DNA of 40,339 bases from CAYXWM01 sp964468805 (lineage in GTDB: Bacteria > Bacillota > Clostridia > Lachnospirales > WRBF01), in NCBI GenBank assembly GCA_964468805.1, contig CAYXWM010000019.1, positions 1 to 40,339 of the forward strand, in the 5' to 3' direction. Each line of letters opens with the position of its first letter. The first letter of the stretch is position 1. The position numbers were made by a program, and so were the translations under genes. A model generated the notes under the pieces. It was given only the letters and a program-made list of their open reading frames with translations. It made no database searches and was not told the DNA's origin. This document shows positions 8,950-16,797 of this stretch, piece after piece.

Positions 8950-9806
8950 ATAAATTAGCCGAAAACATAGCCCTGTTTATTCAAAAAATACAAATCGAAC
9001 TTCCCGAGGACATAGTGGCTAAGTTGGAACAACTTCGCTCCGCCGAAAATTCCGATTTGCCCAAAAGCCTTTATGATTCTATGTTCGAAAACCTGTCTTT
9101 GGCACGTAAGTTTAACAGACCAATCTGCCAAGACACCGGTATAATCCACTTTTTTATAAAATGCGGAAGCAAGTTTCCCTTCATCGGGGAACTGCAAGGC
9201 ATTTTGATTCAATCCGCAGAACTTGCCACAAAAATAACACCCCTAAGACCCAACGCCATCGAAACCTTTACTGAACGCAACACAGGCAACAACATAGCCA
9301 AAGGCGTTCCTGCCATATACTGGGATATAGTGCCCGACAGCACAGAGGTTGAAGTTGACGTACTAATCGTTGGCGGTGGCTCGTCTTTACCCGGTTGTGC
9401 AAAGGTTCTTATGCCTTCCGAGGGCTATAAAGGCGTGGCACAATTTGTACTGGATACAGTCACCGACAGAGCTATTAATGCCTGTCCTCCGCTAATTGTG
9501 GGTGTAGGTATAGCTTATTCAGCCGATTCTGCCGCTTTGCTTTCCAAAAAGGCATTGCTGAGACCCATAGGCTCTCGTAATTCTTGCACCCAAGCCGCAG
9601 AATTGGAAGCCGAGCTGGAAAACGCCCTAAACTCCGTAGGTATAGGCGTTCAAGGTTTGGGCGGCAATACCTCCGTCTTGGCGGTAAACATCGAAAACTA
9701 TGCCAGACACCCCGCCTCTCTTGGTGTGGGCGTTTCTGTGGGCTGCTGGGTTCACAGACGCGGTAAGTTTACGGTGGATAAGGATTTGGAATTTAAAATA
9801 AATTAA
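8946..9806 (+). CDS. L(+)-tartrate dehydratase / class I fumarase alpha subunit, no beta partner
   Basis: 286 residues, the size of TtdA-type alpha subunits. The cysteines expected to hold a [4Fe-4S] cluster are visible: C61 in CQDTG, C180 in NACPP, and C267 in SVGCWVHRR. GGGSSLPGCAKVL is also typical. These enzymes dehydrate malate, tartrate or related hydroxy acids and need a beta subunit carrying the other half of the active site. None follows here: the next gene is on the opposite strand. Coupling to transketolase (ATGA overlap) is unusual. The substrate cannot be told from sequence; fumarase is possible if the beta subunit lies elsewhere. Confidence 0.85.
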   Translation: MNKLAENIALFIQKIQIELPEDIVAKLEQLRSAENSDLPKSLYDSMFENLSLARKFNRPICQDTGIIHFFIKCGSKFPFIGELQGILIQSAELATKITPLRPNAIETFTERNTGNNIAKGVPAIYWDIVPDSTEVEVDVLIVGGGSSLPGCAKVLMPSEGYKGVAQFVLDTVTDRAINACPPLIVGVGIAYSADSAALLSKKALLRPIGSRNSCTQAAELEAELENALNSVGIGVQGLGGNTSVLAVNIENYARHPASLGVGVSVGCWVHRRGKFTVDKDLEFKIN

Positions 9807-9809
9807 CTA

Positions 9810-9847
9810 AAAACAGAAGCTCCCTAAATGGGAAAGCTTCTGTTTTT
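9810..9847. terminator. Bidirectional intrinsic terminator
   Basis: AAAACAGAAGCT pairs with AAGCTTCTGTTTT around TCCCTAAATGGGA and is followed by a T run. It lies between convergent genes (8946-9806 plus and 9856-10347 minus) and has A and T runs on both sides, so it could serve both. Confidence 0.85.
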
Positions 9848-9855
9848 TATGTAAG

Positions 9856-10347
9856 CTATTCTTTTGTGATGCCGAAAAGCTCGTTAAACCGGTTACACTT
9901 TACAGTCATGGCGCTTTCTCGGCTCCCTCCTAGGGATATTCTAAAAGCCTTTTCAGATTTTCTTCTACTGACTGTTAATGAGGTTTTATTAATGTCGAAA
10001 AGTGTTTTTACATCATCTTGATCCAATGCGATGACTTCACTTTCATATAATTTTTCGTCTCCGCATATAAGAACCAATGTTAGCTTGCATTTATTTTCAA
10101 TATAATTGCTGAGTTCCTTTATTTCTGTATCCGTTAAAGTAAAATTCCAACTGTTATAGTCTACGGTTTTACGAACTTCCTTGTTTTTTCGATATTTCAT
10201 GTAGATGCGTCTCTCGATTTTATTCGTAGTTATGTCGTAAACCTGCCTATCATTATCTCCTTCAACTAAAGCGGGTGTTATGTGATTGTTAAGAAGTAAT
10301 GACAATACGGAACCGTAATAAAAATCAGCTTCTGTGAATTTTGCCAT
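9856..10347 (-). CDS. Uncharacterised 163-residue protein
   Basis: Not recognised. Start chosen at the ATG (10345-10347), which has GGAGG 5 bases upstream on the minus strand, giving MAKFTEADFYYGSVLSLLLN; a longer in-frame ATG at 10428 lacks a ribosome site and would overlap the promoter. No signal peptide or membrane segment. The middle is lysine-rich and basic (RRIYMKYRKNKEVRK). The pattern of a short helical start (FTEADFYYGSVLSLLL) and alternating beta-like segments suggests a compact cytosolic alpha/beta protein. It has its own strong promoter (10376-10403) and is transcribed against the sugar genes, so it is probably not part of their pathway. Confidence 0.7.
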   Translation of the reverse strand: MAKFTEADFYYGSVLSLLLNNHITPALVEGDNDRQVYDITTNKIERRIYMKYRKNKEVRKTVDYNSWNFTLTDTEIKELSNYIENKCKLTLVLICGDEKLYESEVIALDQDDVKTLFDINKTSLTVSRRKSEKAFRISLGGSRESAMTVKCNRFNELFGITKE

Positions 10348-10375
10348 AATAACCTCCGGATTTAAATTTATATAA

Positions 10376-10403
10376 ATTATATCAACATCATAGGTTATGT
10401 CAA
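10376..10403 (-). promoter_or_regulatory. Consensus sigma-A promoter for the 9856-10347 gene
   Basis: On the minus strand TTGACA (10403-10398) is followed by 16 bases and TATAAT (10381-10376), both perfect. Distance to the ATG is about 30 bases after the -10, so the leader is short. Confidence 0.75.
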
Positions 10404-10514
10404 TATTATTTATACAATTTTGATGCAAAATGCAAATAAATGGTTTTCAAATGTGGTTTATTGTGAAAGCTATTAGCAACAACTTAAAAAAATTGTAGAA
10501 TTTTAAAATATTTA

Positions 10515-10543
10515 TTGACAACCGGTAAATTATTTATTATTAT
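10515..10543 (+). promoter_or_regulatory. Sigma-A promoter for the LacI-family gene
   Basis: TTGACA (10515-10520), 17-base spacer, TATTAT (10538-10543). The expected start near 10550 leaves a leader of about 30 bases to the TTG start codon at 10583. Confidence 0.7.
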
Positions 10544-10582
10544 TCAAAAGATACGTTAAAGTACTCGAGGGAATGATAAAAA

Positions 10583-11605
10583 TTGAACATTCTTGACGTG
10601 GCAAAGAAGGCAGGGGTATCCTCTGCGACAGTATCACGTGTTATAAACAACTCGGGTTTTGTCAAATCTCAAACTCGTAAGCTTGTGATGAAGGTTATAG
10701 AGGAGAATGATTATTCGCCCTCTGCTGTTGCCAGAAGTTTAAGCAAGCAGGACACGTCCAGCGTAGGCGTAATCATCACGGATGTTACGAACCCGTTCTT
10801 TTCGGGACTTACCAGGGGCATAAGCGATATAGCCGAGCGCACAAACCTTAATATAATGTTTTATGACAGTAACGAAAAGTTGGCTTTGGAGCATCGTTTT
10901 TTAAAAAACGTTAAGGAGCAAAGGGTAAACGGAGTTATAATAACGCCCATCTCCGAAAGGGATGCACAAACAACTCGTTATTTAAGGGGCTTGGAAAAAA
11001 GCGGTATACCTGTGGTTCTCGTGGACCGTGAAATAAACGATGAGAATTTTGACGGAATTTTTATAGAAAATAAAAAAGGTGCCTATGAGGCGGTGGAATT
11101 GCTGATTAAGCAGGGTCACAAAAAGATAGGCATAATAGCAGGACCGGAAACCTCCAGACCCGGCAAGGAACGACTTCATGGATATTTATCTGCATTAAAT
11201 GACTATGGCATACCCGTTAGGGATGAATACGTGGTTAGGGCAGATTTCAAATTGGAATCGGGTTATAAGGGAACGGAATATCTTATGAATTTGGATTTAC
11301 GCCCAACGGCAGTCTTTACGTCTAACAATATGATTACCATGGGCAGCTTAAAGTACCTAATCGAAAGAAAATACATGGTGGGCAAGAATATTTCCATAGT
11401 GGGCTTTGATGATATAGAGGCCTTGGAAATATTGAATTTCGGTATTACCGTGGTAAAAAGACCGGTTAGCGAAATGGGCAGATTGGCAATGAAACGTATA
11501 GTGGAAGCACAGGACATAAAAGACCGCAGCATACAGAGAATAGTGCTACCCACAGAGTTAAGTATCAAAGGTTCCGAAAAAATCAATGCGGAATTGCTAA
11601 GTTAA
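10583..11605 (+). CDS. LacI-family transcriptional regulator
   Basis: 340 residues, standard LacI/GalR length. A helix-turn-helix lies at residues 4-22 (DVAKKAGVSSATVSRVINN) with the hinge helix YSPSAVARSLSKQ near 45-57. The rest is a periplasmic-binding-protein-like effector domain (SSVGVIITDVTNPFFSGLTR, GIPVVLVDREI, KIGIIAGPETSRPG, ISIVGFDDIEALE). The start is TTG, with GAGGGA about 10 bases upstream; no in-frame ATG fits. It sits just upstream of deoC and the sugar kinase, and LacI-type operators occur at 11649-11662 and 13538-13568, so it most likely controls the deoC-kinase and first ABC-transporter operons in response to a pentose or its phosphate. The effector is not known. Confidence 0.9.
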   Translation: MNILDVAKKAGVSSATVSRVINNSGFVKSQTRKLVMKVIEENDYSPSAVARSLSKQDTSSVGVIITDVTNPFFSGLTRGISDIAERTNLNIMFYDSNEKLALEHRFLKNVKEQRVNGVIITPISERDAQTTRYLRGLEKSGIPVVLVDREINDENFDGIFIENKKGAYEAVELLIKQGHKKIGIIAGPETSRPGKERLHGYLSALNDYGIPVRDEYVVRADFKLESGYKGTEYLMNLDLRPTAVFTSNNMITMGSLKYLIERKYMVGKNISIVGFDDIEALEILNFGITVVKRPVSEMGRLAMKRIVEAQDIKDRSIQRIVLPTELSIKGSEKINAELLS

Positions 11606-11648
11606 GGAAATACAGCCGTTATTTAACGGTTTTACTTATAAACGGAAA

Positions 11649-11662
11649 TGTAAACGCTTACA
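11649..11662. promoter_or_regulatory. LacI-family operator / cre-like site upstream of deoC
   Basis: TGTAAACGCTTACA is a 14-base near-perfect palindrome. It matches the CcpA cre consensus TGWAARCGYTWNCW at every position and also the general LacI-family pattern. It precedes a TATAAT (11691-11696) with a weak -35, by about 28 bases. Either the adjacent LacI regulator or a CcpA elsewhere could bind it. Confidence 0.65.
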
Positions 11663-11690
11663 CTTTTAACTGAACAATTAACTAATACAA

Positions 11691-11696
11691 TATAAT
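11691..11696 (+). promoter_or_regulatory. Candidate -10 box of the deoC operon promoter
   Basis: TATAAT without a good -35 at the correct spacing (the nearest is TTAACT at 11666, spacer 19). This suggests a promoter needing an activator or a different start upstream. A 12-base motif TTTAAGTAAGTT at 11734-11745 also occurs upstream of the transporter at about 13678. Confidence 0.35.
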
Positions 11697-11800
11697 ATAA
11701 ATTTATACAAATTTCAATTACAATTATATTAACTTTAAGTAAGTTAAATGAAATATAACAGTATTTGAAGGTTTATATGAAAGCATAAAAAAGTACCCAT

Positions 11801-11854
11801 AACGTGAAATCCCTTGGGATTGATTTTGCCCAAATTGCAGATCACGTTTTTATG
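11801..11854 (+). promoter_or_regulatory. Leader hairpin before deoC, possible attenuator
   Basis: AACGTGA (11801-11807) pairs with TCACGTT (11842-11848), enclosing a smaller AATCCC-TT-GGGATT hairpin (11808-11821), and is followed by a short T run (TTTTTAT). It ends about 25 bases before the deoC start. It could reduce readthrough or be a protein-binding leader; no known riboswitch class is recognisable. Confidence 0.35.
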
Positions 11855-11876
11855 AATATAAGAAAAGAGGCTGACG

Positions 11877-12542
11877 ATGGATATTTCAAAGTTTGTGGAC
11901 CACACTATTTTAAAAGCAAACGCAACTGAATCCGAAGTGGAGAATGTTTGCAAAGAGGCAATTCAATACGGTTTTGCGTCTGTTTGTGTAAATCCGGGCA
12001 GAGTAGCATTTGTTGCAAAGCAATTGGCAGGTACAGATGTTAAAGTTTGTACAGTTGTGGGCTTTCCCTTGGGAGCTACTACAACCATGACCAAGGTTTT
12101 CGAAACCATTGAGGCCATCAAAAACGGTGCAACCGAAATTGACATGGTAGTCAACGTGGGAGCAGTTTACGACGGAGACTATGAATTGGTTTACCAAGAC
12201 ATTAAAGCCGTCAAAGACGTTTGCCCGGAAAATGTTTTGTTAAAAGTAATTATAGAAACCTGTCTTTTAAATGACGAACAAAAAGTAAAGGTTTGTGAGC
12301 TTTGCGTTAAGGCAGGAGCAGAGTTTGTAAAAACCTCTACCGGTTTCAGTACAAGCGGTGCAACTGCCCATGACGTGGAACTGATGAAAAAAACAGTGGG
12401 CGACAAGGCTCTGGTAAAGGCAAGCGGCGGAGTAAGAAGCCTTGCCGATGCCCAAACAATGATTCAAGCCGGTGCAAGCCGTATAGGCACAAGCAACGGT
12501 GTAGCGTTTGTAACCAATAATGACAAGGTAGGAGATTATTAA
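11877..12542 (+). CDS. deoC: Deoxyribose-phosphate aldolase
   Basis: 221 residues, normal DeoC length. It cleaves 2-deoxy-D-ribose 5-phosphate into glyceraldehyde 3-phosphate and acetaldehyde by a Schiff-base mechanism. Visible residues are D89 (TEIDMVVNVGA), the Schiff-base lysine K152 (FVKTSTGFS) and K181 (LVKASGGVR). There is no N- or C-terminal extension resembling an encapsulation peptide, unlike the class II aldolase at 35587. It shares a base with the next gene (TAATG), so kinase and aldolase are coupled. Together they would convert 2-deoxyribose to triose phosphate plus acetaldehyde, which the microcompartment enzymes can use. Confidence 0.95.
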   Translation: MDISKFVDHTILKANATESEVENVCKEAIQYGFASVCVNPGRVAFVAKQLAGTDVKVCTVVGFPLGATTTMTKVFETIEAIKNGATEIDMVVNVGAVYDGDYELVYQDIKAVKDVCPENVLLKVIIETCLLNDEQKVKVCELCVKAGAEFVKTSTGFSTSGATAHDVELMKKTVGDKALVKASGGVRSLADAQTMIQAGASRIGTSNGVAFVTNNDKVGDY

Positions 12543-13495
12543 TGAATAAAGGCAAAATTTGTGTATTTGGCAGCTTTGTGGTGGATTTGACTTCATATGC
12601 ACCCCGTATTCCCGGAGTGGGAGAAACAGTACTGGGTACGGCTTTTAAACTGGGTCCCGGTGGAAAAGGCTCCAATCAAGGGGTAGCCGCACACCGTGCC
12701 GGCGGCGACGTAACCATGATTACAAAAGTAGGCAAAGACGTATTCGGTCAAGTTGCCTTGGATAACTTTAAAAACGAAGGTATGAGCTTGGATTATATCT
12801 TTGTGGACAGCAACCATGAAACCGGCTCTGCTCTTATCATGGTAGATGAAAACAGCTCAAACAGCATTTTGGTTGTTCCCGGAGCCTGCAACACCATAAC
12901 CGACGAGGAAGTGGACAGCGCAAAAGAAGTAATTTCCGACTGTGATATATTCTTAGCCCAATTGGAAGTAAACATGTCCTCCATTGAAAGAAGCGTTAAA
13001 TTGGCTCATGAAGGAGGAGCAACAGTAGTTTTAAATACTGCTCCCGTGCAACCCGTCAGCGATGAATTGATTGCTATGTGTGATATAGTTACCCCCAACG
13101 AACACGAAGCCGCAATTCTTACCGGCATAGAAATCAAAACCATCGAGGATTGCAGAGCAGCCGCAAAATTCTTCTTTGACAAAGGCGTTAAAAAAGTAAT
13201 CATCACTTGGGGCAGCAACGGCGTTTATTGCAACGACGGCGAGAAAGAAATGCATCTTCCCATAACTCCCTACAAAGCTATAGACACCACCGGAGCAGGA
13301 GACGCTTTCAGCGGCGGTTTTGTTACCGCTCTTTCCGAAGGTAAAAACTTCTTTGAAGCGGCGGCTTTCGGCTGTGTGGTTGCAGGTTTGTCCGTAACAA
13401 AAAAAGGCACAGCGGCTTCCATGCCCAACCGCAACGAAGTAGACAAAGCTTTGGAAGAATGTAAAGAACTTTACGCCCAAGCTTTAAATCAATAA
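12542..13495 (+). CDS. Ribokinase-family sugar kinase, probably 2-deoxyribose kinase
   Basis: 317 residues, PfkB/ribokinase family. An N-terminal substrate-binding segment (GSFVVDLTSYAPRIPGVGET), the PfkB signature GPGGKGSNQGVAAHRAGG (about 38-55) and the C-terminal signature DTTGAGDAFSGGF (about 246-258, with the catalytic Asp) are all clear. Members phosphorylate ribose or 2-deoxyribose at C5 using ATP. Coupling to deoC by a 1-base overlap favours deoxyribose as substrate, since DeoC would use the product directly; ribose is the alternative. Cytosolic. Probably in an operon with deoC under the LacI-family regulator. Confidence 0.88.
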   Translation: MNKGKICVFGSFVVDLTSYAPRIPGVGETVLGTAFKLGPGGKGSNQGVAAHRAGGDVTMITKVGKDVFGQVALDNFKNEGMSLDYIFVDSNHETGSALIMVDENSSNSILVVPGACNTITDEEVDSAKEVISDCDIFLAQLEVNMSSIERSVKLAHEGGATVVLNTAPVQPVSDELIAMCDIVTPNEHEAAILTGIEIKTIEDCRAAAKFFFDKGVKKVIITWGSNGVYCNDGEKEMHLPITPYKAIDTTGAGDAFSGGFVTALSEGKNFFEAAAFGCVVAGLSVTKKGTAASMPNRNEVDKALEECKELYAQALNQ

Positions 13496-13537
13496 TATAA
13501 TCAATCACGGTAACAACGGAATTTTTAACCGGAGCAT

Positions 13538-13568
13538 GGTAAACGCTTATCCTCTTTAAGCGTTTGCC
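13538..13568. promoter_or_regulatory. Paired operator-like sites upstream of the first ABC transporter
   Basis: GGTAAACGCTTATC (13538-13551) and, inverted, GGCAAACGCTTAA (13568-13556) share the AAACGCTTA core with the site at 11649. Together they form a 12-base-arm palindrome with one mismatch that could alternatively be a hairpin ending the deoC-kinase transcript, although no T run follows. The 329-base gap 13496-13824 also holds TTTAAGTAAGTT (about 13678) and two leader hairpins. Confidence 0.5.
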
Positions 13569-13747
13569 TGAAATCCGATTTTCTGCATACATAAGTTATT
13601 TAACAAATTTTCACCCTACTTTTAAACAAAGGTACACAGTAAGTCAATTAATTTTAAGTGTTCTTTATATAAGGTATTTAAGTAAGTTTACTGAGAATTC
13701 TTATTGCAAGCATTTTAGGATAGCCCTTAATGCGTTTGGTTTTGATT

Positions 13748-13798
13748 AAAAGTATTTTCCTCGGGGAGATACTTTTATATAAACGCCGGTTCGGCGTT
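13748..13798 (+). promoter_or_regulatory. Two leader hairpins before the sugar-binding protein gene
   Basis: AAAAGTAT (13748-13755) pairs with ATACTTTT (13769-13776), and AACGCCG (13782-13788) pairs with CGGCGTT (13792-13798). They directly precede the ribosome site AAAGGAGG, so they may stabilise the mRNA or modulate translation. Confidence 0.35.
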
Positions 13799-13824
13799 GA
13801 CCCAATAAAAGGAGGAAATCAGAG

Positions 13825-14892
13825 ATGAAACTTGTTAAATTATTTGCGGTACTCTTGGCTTTAACCATGTTTACCGCCGCTTGTTCACCAAGCCAACCCG
13901 CTGCAAGCCCGGATGCTTCTCAAACACCCGGAAATCAGGCTGAAGCACCTCAAGACAACCAAGGTGAAGGCGGAAAGAAATACAAAATAGCTACAGTTGT
14001 TAAACTTGTAGGTATAGGCTGGTTCGACAGAATGGAAGAAGGCGTTAAAAAATACGCTGCCGACACAGGTCATGACACATTCTTAAAAGGACCGCCCAAA
14101 GCAGACGCAGCTATGCAAGTTCAAATCGTAGAAGACTTGATTGCTCAAGATGTAGATGCAATTTGTATCGTTCCTTTCTCTCCCGAAGCAGTAGAACCCG
14201 TGCTCAAAAAAGCTCGTGACAAAGGCATCGTTGTTATCAGCCACGAAGCCGAAGGTATGCAAAACGTTGACTTTGACTTGGAAGCTGTAAACAACTATGA
14301 CTACGGCGCATACTTAATGGACGCCCTTGCAAAATCCATGGGTGAAGAAGGCGAATACGCCACATCTGTAGGAAGCTTAACCTCCAAATCTCAAAACCAA
14401 TGGGAAGAAGGCGGCGTTCAACGTCAGCTTGAAAAATACCCCAAAATGAAAGCCGTAGAACGTAAAATCGAAACCTACGACGAACAAAAAATTGCAAACG
14501 AAAAAATGAAAGAATTGCTCAAAAAATACCCCAACCTTAAAGGTTTCCAAGGCGCAACCAGCCAAGATGCTCCCGGTGCCGCTCTTGCCGTTGAAGAAGC
14601 AGGTCTTATCGGAAAAATCAGCGTTGTAGGAACCAGCATGGTTTCCATCTGTGCCAAGTTCCTTGAAAGCGGTGCTATGGATACAGCAGCTTTATGGGAT
14701 CCCGCCGATGCAGGCTATGCAATGAACGTTATGGCAACCATGATTTTGGACGGCAAAAAAGACGAAATCAAAGACGGTGTTGACCTTGGCGTTAAAGGTT
14801 ACAACAGCCTTAAACAAGGCGAAAACAACATACTTTACGGAGATGCGTTTATTGCCGTAACCAAAGAAAATATGGCTGATTACGATTTCTAA
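13825..14892 (+). CDS. Sugar ABC transporter substrate-binding lipoprotein (CUT2 type)
   Basis: 355 residues. Lipoprotein signal peptide with lipobox FTAAC (Cys20), then a Pro/Gln/Ala-rich linker and a two-lobed Peripla_BP_4 domain (KYKIATVVKLVGIGWFDRM, AICIVPFSPEAVEPVLKKA, ISVVGTSMVS). The pattern is closest to RhaS/LsrB-like binding proteins of the ribose-type group. It would capture a pentose or similar sugar outside the cell for the ATPase and permeases downstream. Because the upstream operon encodes DeoC and a sugar kinase, 2-deoxyribose is a reasonable guess; the ligand cannot be read from sequence. Start follows AAAGGAGG. Confidence 0.9.
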   Translation: MKLVKLFAVLLALTMFTAACSPSQPAASPDASQTPGNQAEAPQDNQGEGGKKYKIATVVKLVGIGWFDRMEEGVKKYAADTGHDTFLKGPPKADAAMQVQIVEDLIAQDVDAICIVPFSPEAVEPVLKKARDKGIVVISHEAEGMQNVDFDLEAVNNYDYGAYLMDALAKSMGEEGEYATSVGSLTSKSQNQWEEGGVQRQLEKYPKMKAVERKIETYDEQKIANEKMKELLKKYPNLKGFQGATSQDAPGAALAVEEAGLIGKISVVGTSMVSICAKFLESGAMDTAALWDPADAGYAMNVMATMILDGKKDEIKDGVDLGVKGYNSLKQGENNILYGDAFIAVTKENMADYDF

Positions 14893-14920
14893 AAGCGACC
14901 CTTACATAACCCCTACAATT

Positions 14921-14975
14921 TAAAAAGTTTTGAAAGAGGGCAATGGGAGAAGACTTTTTCAAAAGTTTTCTCCCT
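14921..14975 (+). repeat. Family A repeat, copy 3 (short form)
   Basis: AAAAGTTTTGAAAGAGGG, then arms GGGAGAAGACTTTT and AAAAGTTTTCTCCC, then CTTG. It starts 29 bases after the binding-protein stop and could act as a 3' stabilising or terminating hairpin. Confidence 0.6.
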
Positions 14976-14985
14976 TGTTTTATAA

Positions 14986-15023
14986 TTATACTAATTCCAT
15001 ATAAGATGTAGGACAAAAATGGA
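14986..15023. repeat. Family C repeat, copy 2 (internally deleted)
   Basis: Matches the left end of 4305-4410 (CTAATTCCATATAAGATG, GGACAAAAA), then joins directly to the right end (ATGGAAT). The central hairpin is missing. A family A repeat follows, as at 4305. Confidence 0.55.
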
Positions 15024-15056
15024 ATGGGTATAGCATAATTTAATGATTTTTATTCG

Positions 15057-15135
15057 GCTTTTTTGGAAAGAGGGAGTTTGAGGGAGAAAACCTTTTTTCG
15101 CCGTTTGAAAAAAGGTTTTCTCCCTCAAGGTTTGT
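15057..15135 (+). repeat. Family A repeat, copy 4 (long perfect stem)
   Basis: A 22-base perfect stem (15078-15099 with 15107-15128) and 7-base loop GCCGTTT, followed by CAAGGTTTGTCT. It ends 50 bases before the ATPase start. Together with copies 3 and C2 it fills the 293-base gap between binding protein and ATPase genes. Confidence 0.75.
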
Positions 15136-15185
15136 CTCTTATCACATAAACGGTTTAGAAATCCGGATTTTGAGGAGTTGGAAGA

Positions 15186-16682
15186 ATGAGCGACCTCATT
15201 TTAAAAGCAGAAAATATAGTCAAAAATTTCGGCGGCGTTAAAGCACTCAAAGGCGTGAACCTTGAAATAAAAAAAGGTGAAATTCATGCCCTTGCAGGCG
15301 AAAACGGCTGCGGCAAATCCACATTGATAAAGATAATTTCCGGTGTACATAACGCAAACGGCGGCACTGTAAGCATAGACGGAAAAGTATACAAAAATCT
15401 ATCGCCCATTATCTCGGCAGCGGCGGGAATACAAGTAATTTACCAAGATTTCTCCGTGTTTCCCAACCTTACCGTAGCCGAAAATATCGCCCTGGGCAAC
15501 GAACTGCAAAACAAAGGCTTAACCGTAAACCACAAAAAAATGCATAAAATAGCTATGGATGCTCTGGCACAAATAGGCGTAGAAATACCCCCGGACGATT
15601 TGGTAGAGGACAGACCGGTAGCTGACAAACAATTAATAGCAATTTCAAGAGCCATTATTAACAACGCCAAACTTCTTATTATGGACGAACCCACAACGGC
15701 GTTGACAAAAAAAGAAATAGACTCCTTGTTCAAGGTAATAAAAAATTTACAAAGCAAAGGTATTTCCATCTTATTTGTAAGCCACAAATTAGAAGAAGTT
15801 TTTGCCCTTGCCGAAAAAGTAACCTTTGTACGCAACGGCGAGAATGTAACCACCCTGGACATTAACGAATTGGACAGGTCAAAATTTATTTATTATATGA
15901 CCGGCAGAGAGATACATAACGAATCCTATAATTTTACCCCGGATACCACCGTACCGCCCTCACTTGAGGTTAAAAATTTAACCTGTGAAGGCAGTTTCAA
16001 AGACGTTTCTTTTAAAGTATATAAAGGCGATATAGTGGGCTTATGCGGTCTTTTGGGCTCCGGACGTACAGAACTTGCATTGTCCCTGTTCGGGATGTTG
16101 CCGCCGGATTCCGGAGAGATATTAATAGACGGAAAATCCGTAAAAATCAACTCCATAGACGATGCCTTGAAAAACAAAATAGCTTACGTACCCGAAGACA
16201 GGTTAACCGAAGGACTGTTCCTTGAACAATCCATAGGAAGAAATACCGTAACAAGCAGTATAGACAGATATTGCGGCGGTATGGGATTGATAAAACGCAA
16301 GGAATACGACGAAAAGATTAAATTCTGGAAAGACGAACTTAAAATCAAGACCAACAACACAGATTTACCGGTAAAAACCCTGTCCGGCGGTAATCAGCAG
16401 AGGGTGGTCTTGGCAAAATGGCTTGCCACCGAGCCGGAAATACTCATACTTAACGGGCCTACCGTAGGTGTGGATATAGGCTCAAAAAGCGACATTCATC
16501 AATACGTCAGCAAATTGGCGGGTCAAGGTATGGCCGTATTTATGGTTTCTGACGATATTTCCGAAATTATAGAAAACTGCAACAAAGTGTTGGTTATGAA
16601 AAAGGGTCGTATAGTTTACTCCGACGACGTCGCCAATACAAGCGAGGAAGAATTAATCGAACTGCAACGCAAGGATGGCTGA
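15186..16682 (+). CDS. Sugar ABC transporter ATPase, two fused ABC domains (CUT2 type)
   Basis: 498 residues. The first ABC domain has Walker A GENGCGKST (about 38-46) and Walker B LLIMDEPTTALT. The second has a degenerate P-loop (GLLGSGRTEL), signature LSGGNQQRVVLAKW, and an altered Walker B, LILNGPTVGVDIG, where the usual DE is NG. The second site is therefore probably poorly or non-catalytic, as known for the RbsA/LsrA group where the sites are unequal. It powers import with the two permeases at 16798 and 18036. Start follows GAGGAG. Confidence 0.9.
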   Translation: MSDLILKAENIVKNFGGVKALKGVNLEIKKGEIHALAGENGCGKSTLIKIISGVHNANGGTVSIDGKVYKNLSPIISAAAGIQVIYQDFSVFPNLTVAENIALGNELQNKGLTVNHKKMHKIAMDALAQIGVEIPPDDLVEDRPVADKQLIAISRAIINNAKLLIMDEPTTALTKKEIDSLFKVIKNLQSKGISILFVSHKLEEVFALAEKVTFVRNGENVTTLDINELDRSKFIYYMTGREIHNESYNFTPDTTVPPSLEVKNLTCEGSFKDVSFKVYKGDIVGLCGLLGSGRTELALSLFGMLPPDSGEILIDGKSVKINSIDDALKNKIAYVPEDRLTEGLFLEQSIGRNTVTSSIDRYCGGMGLIKRKEYDEKIKFWKDELKIKTNNTDLPVKTLSGGNQQRVVLAKWLATEPEILILNGPTVGVDIGSKSDIHQYVSKLAGQGMAVFMVSDDISEIIENCNKVLVMKKGRIVYSDDVANTSEEELIELQRKDG

Positions 16683-16797
16683 TTCCGGCATCCCATATGA
16701 TTACAAAAACAAAATAAATTAAGGGTAATTCTACGGAAAAGGCTCTTTTAAATTATTTTTTTCTTCTAATTTCTTATAAAGCAAAGGAATGAAGCGA

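Noticed and set aside
13564..13749. Small plus-strand open frame of 61 codons
   Set aside because: It starts inside an operator-like palindrome, has no ribosome site, and its composition is that of AT-rich noncoding DNA.
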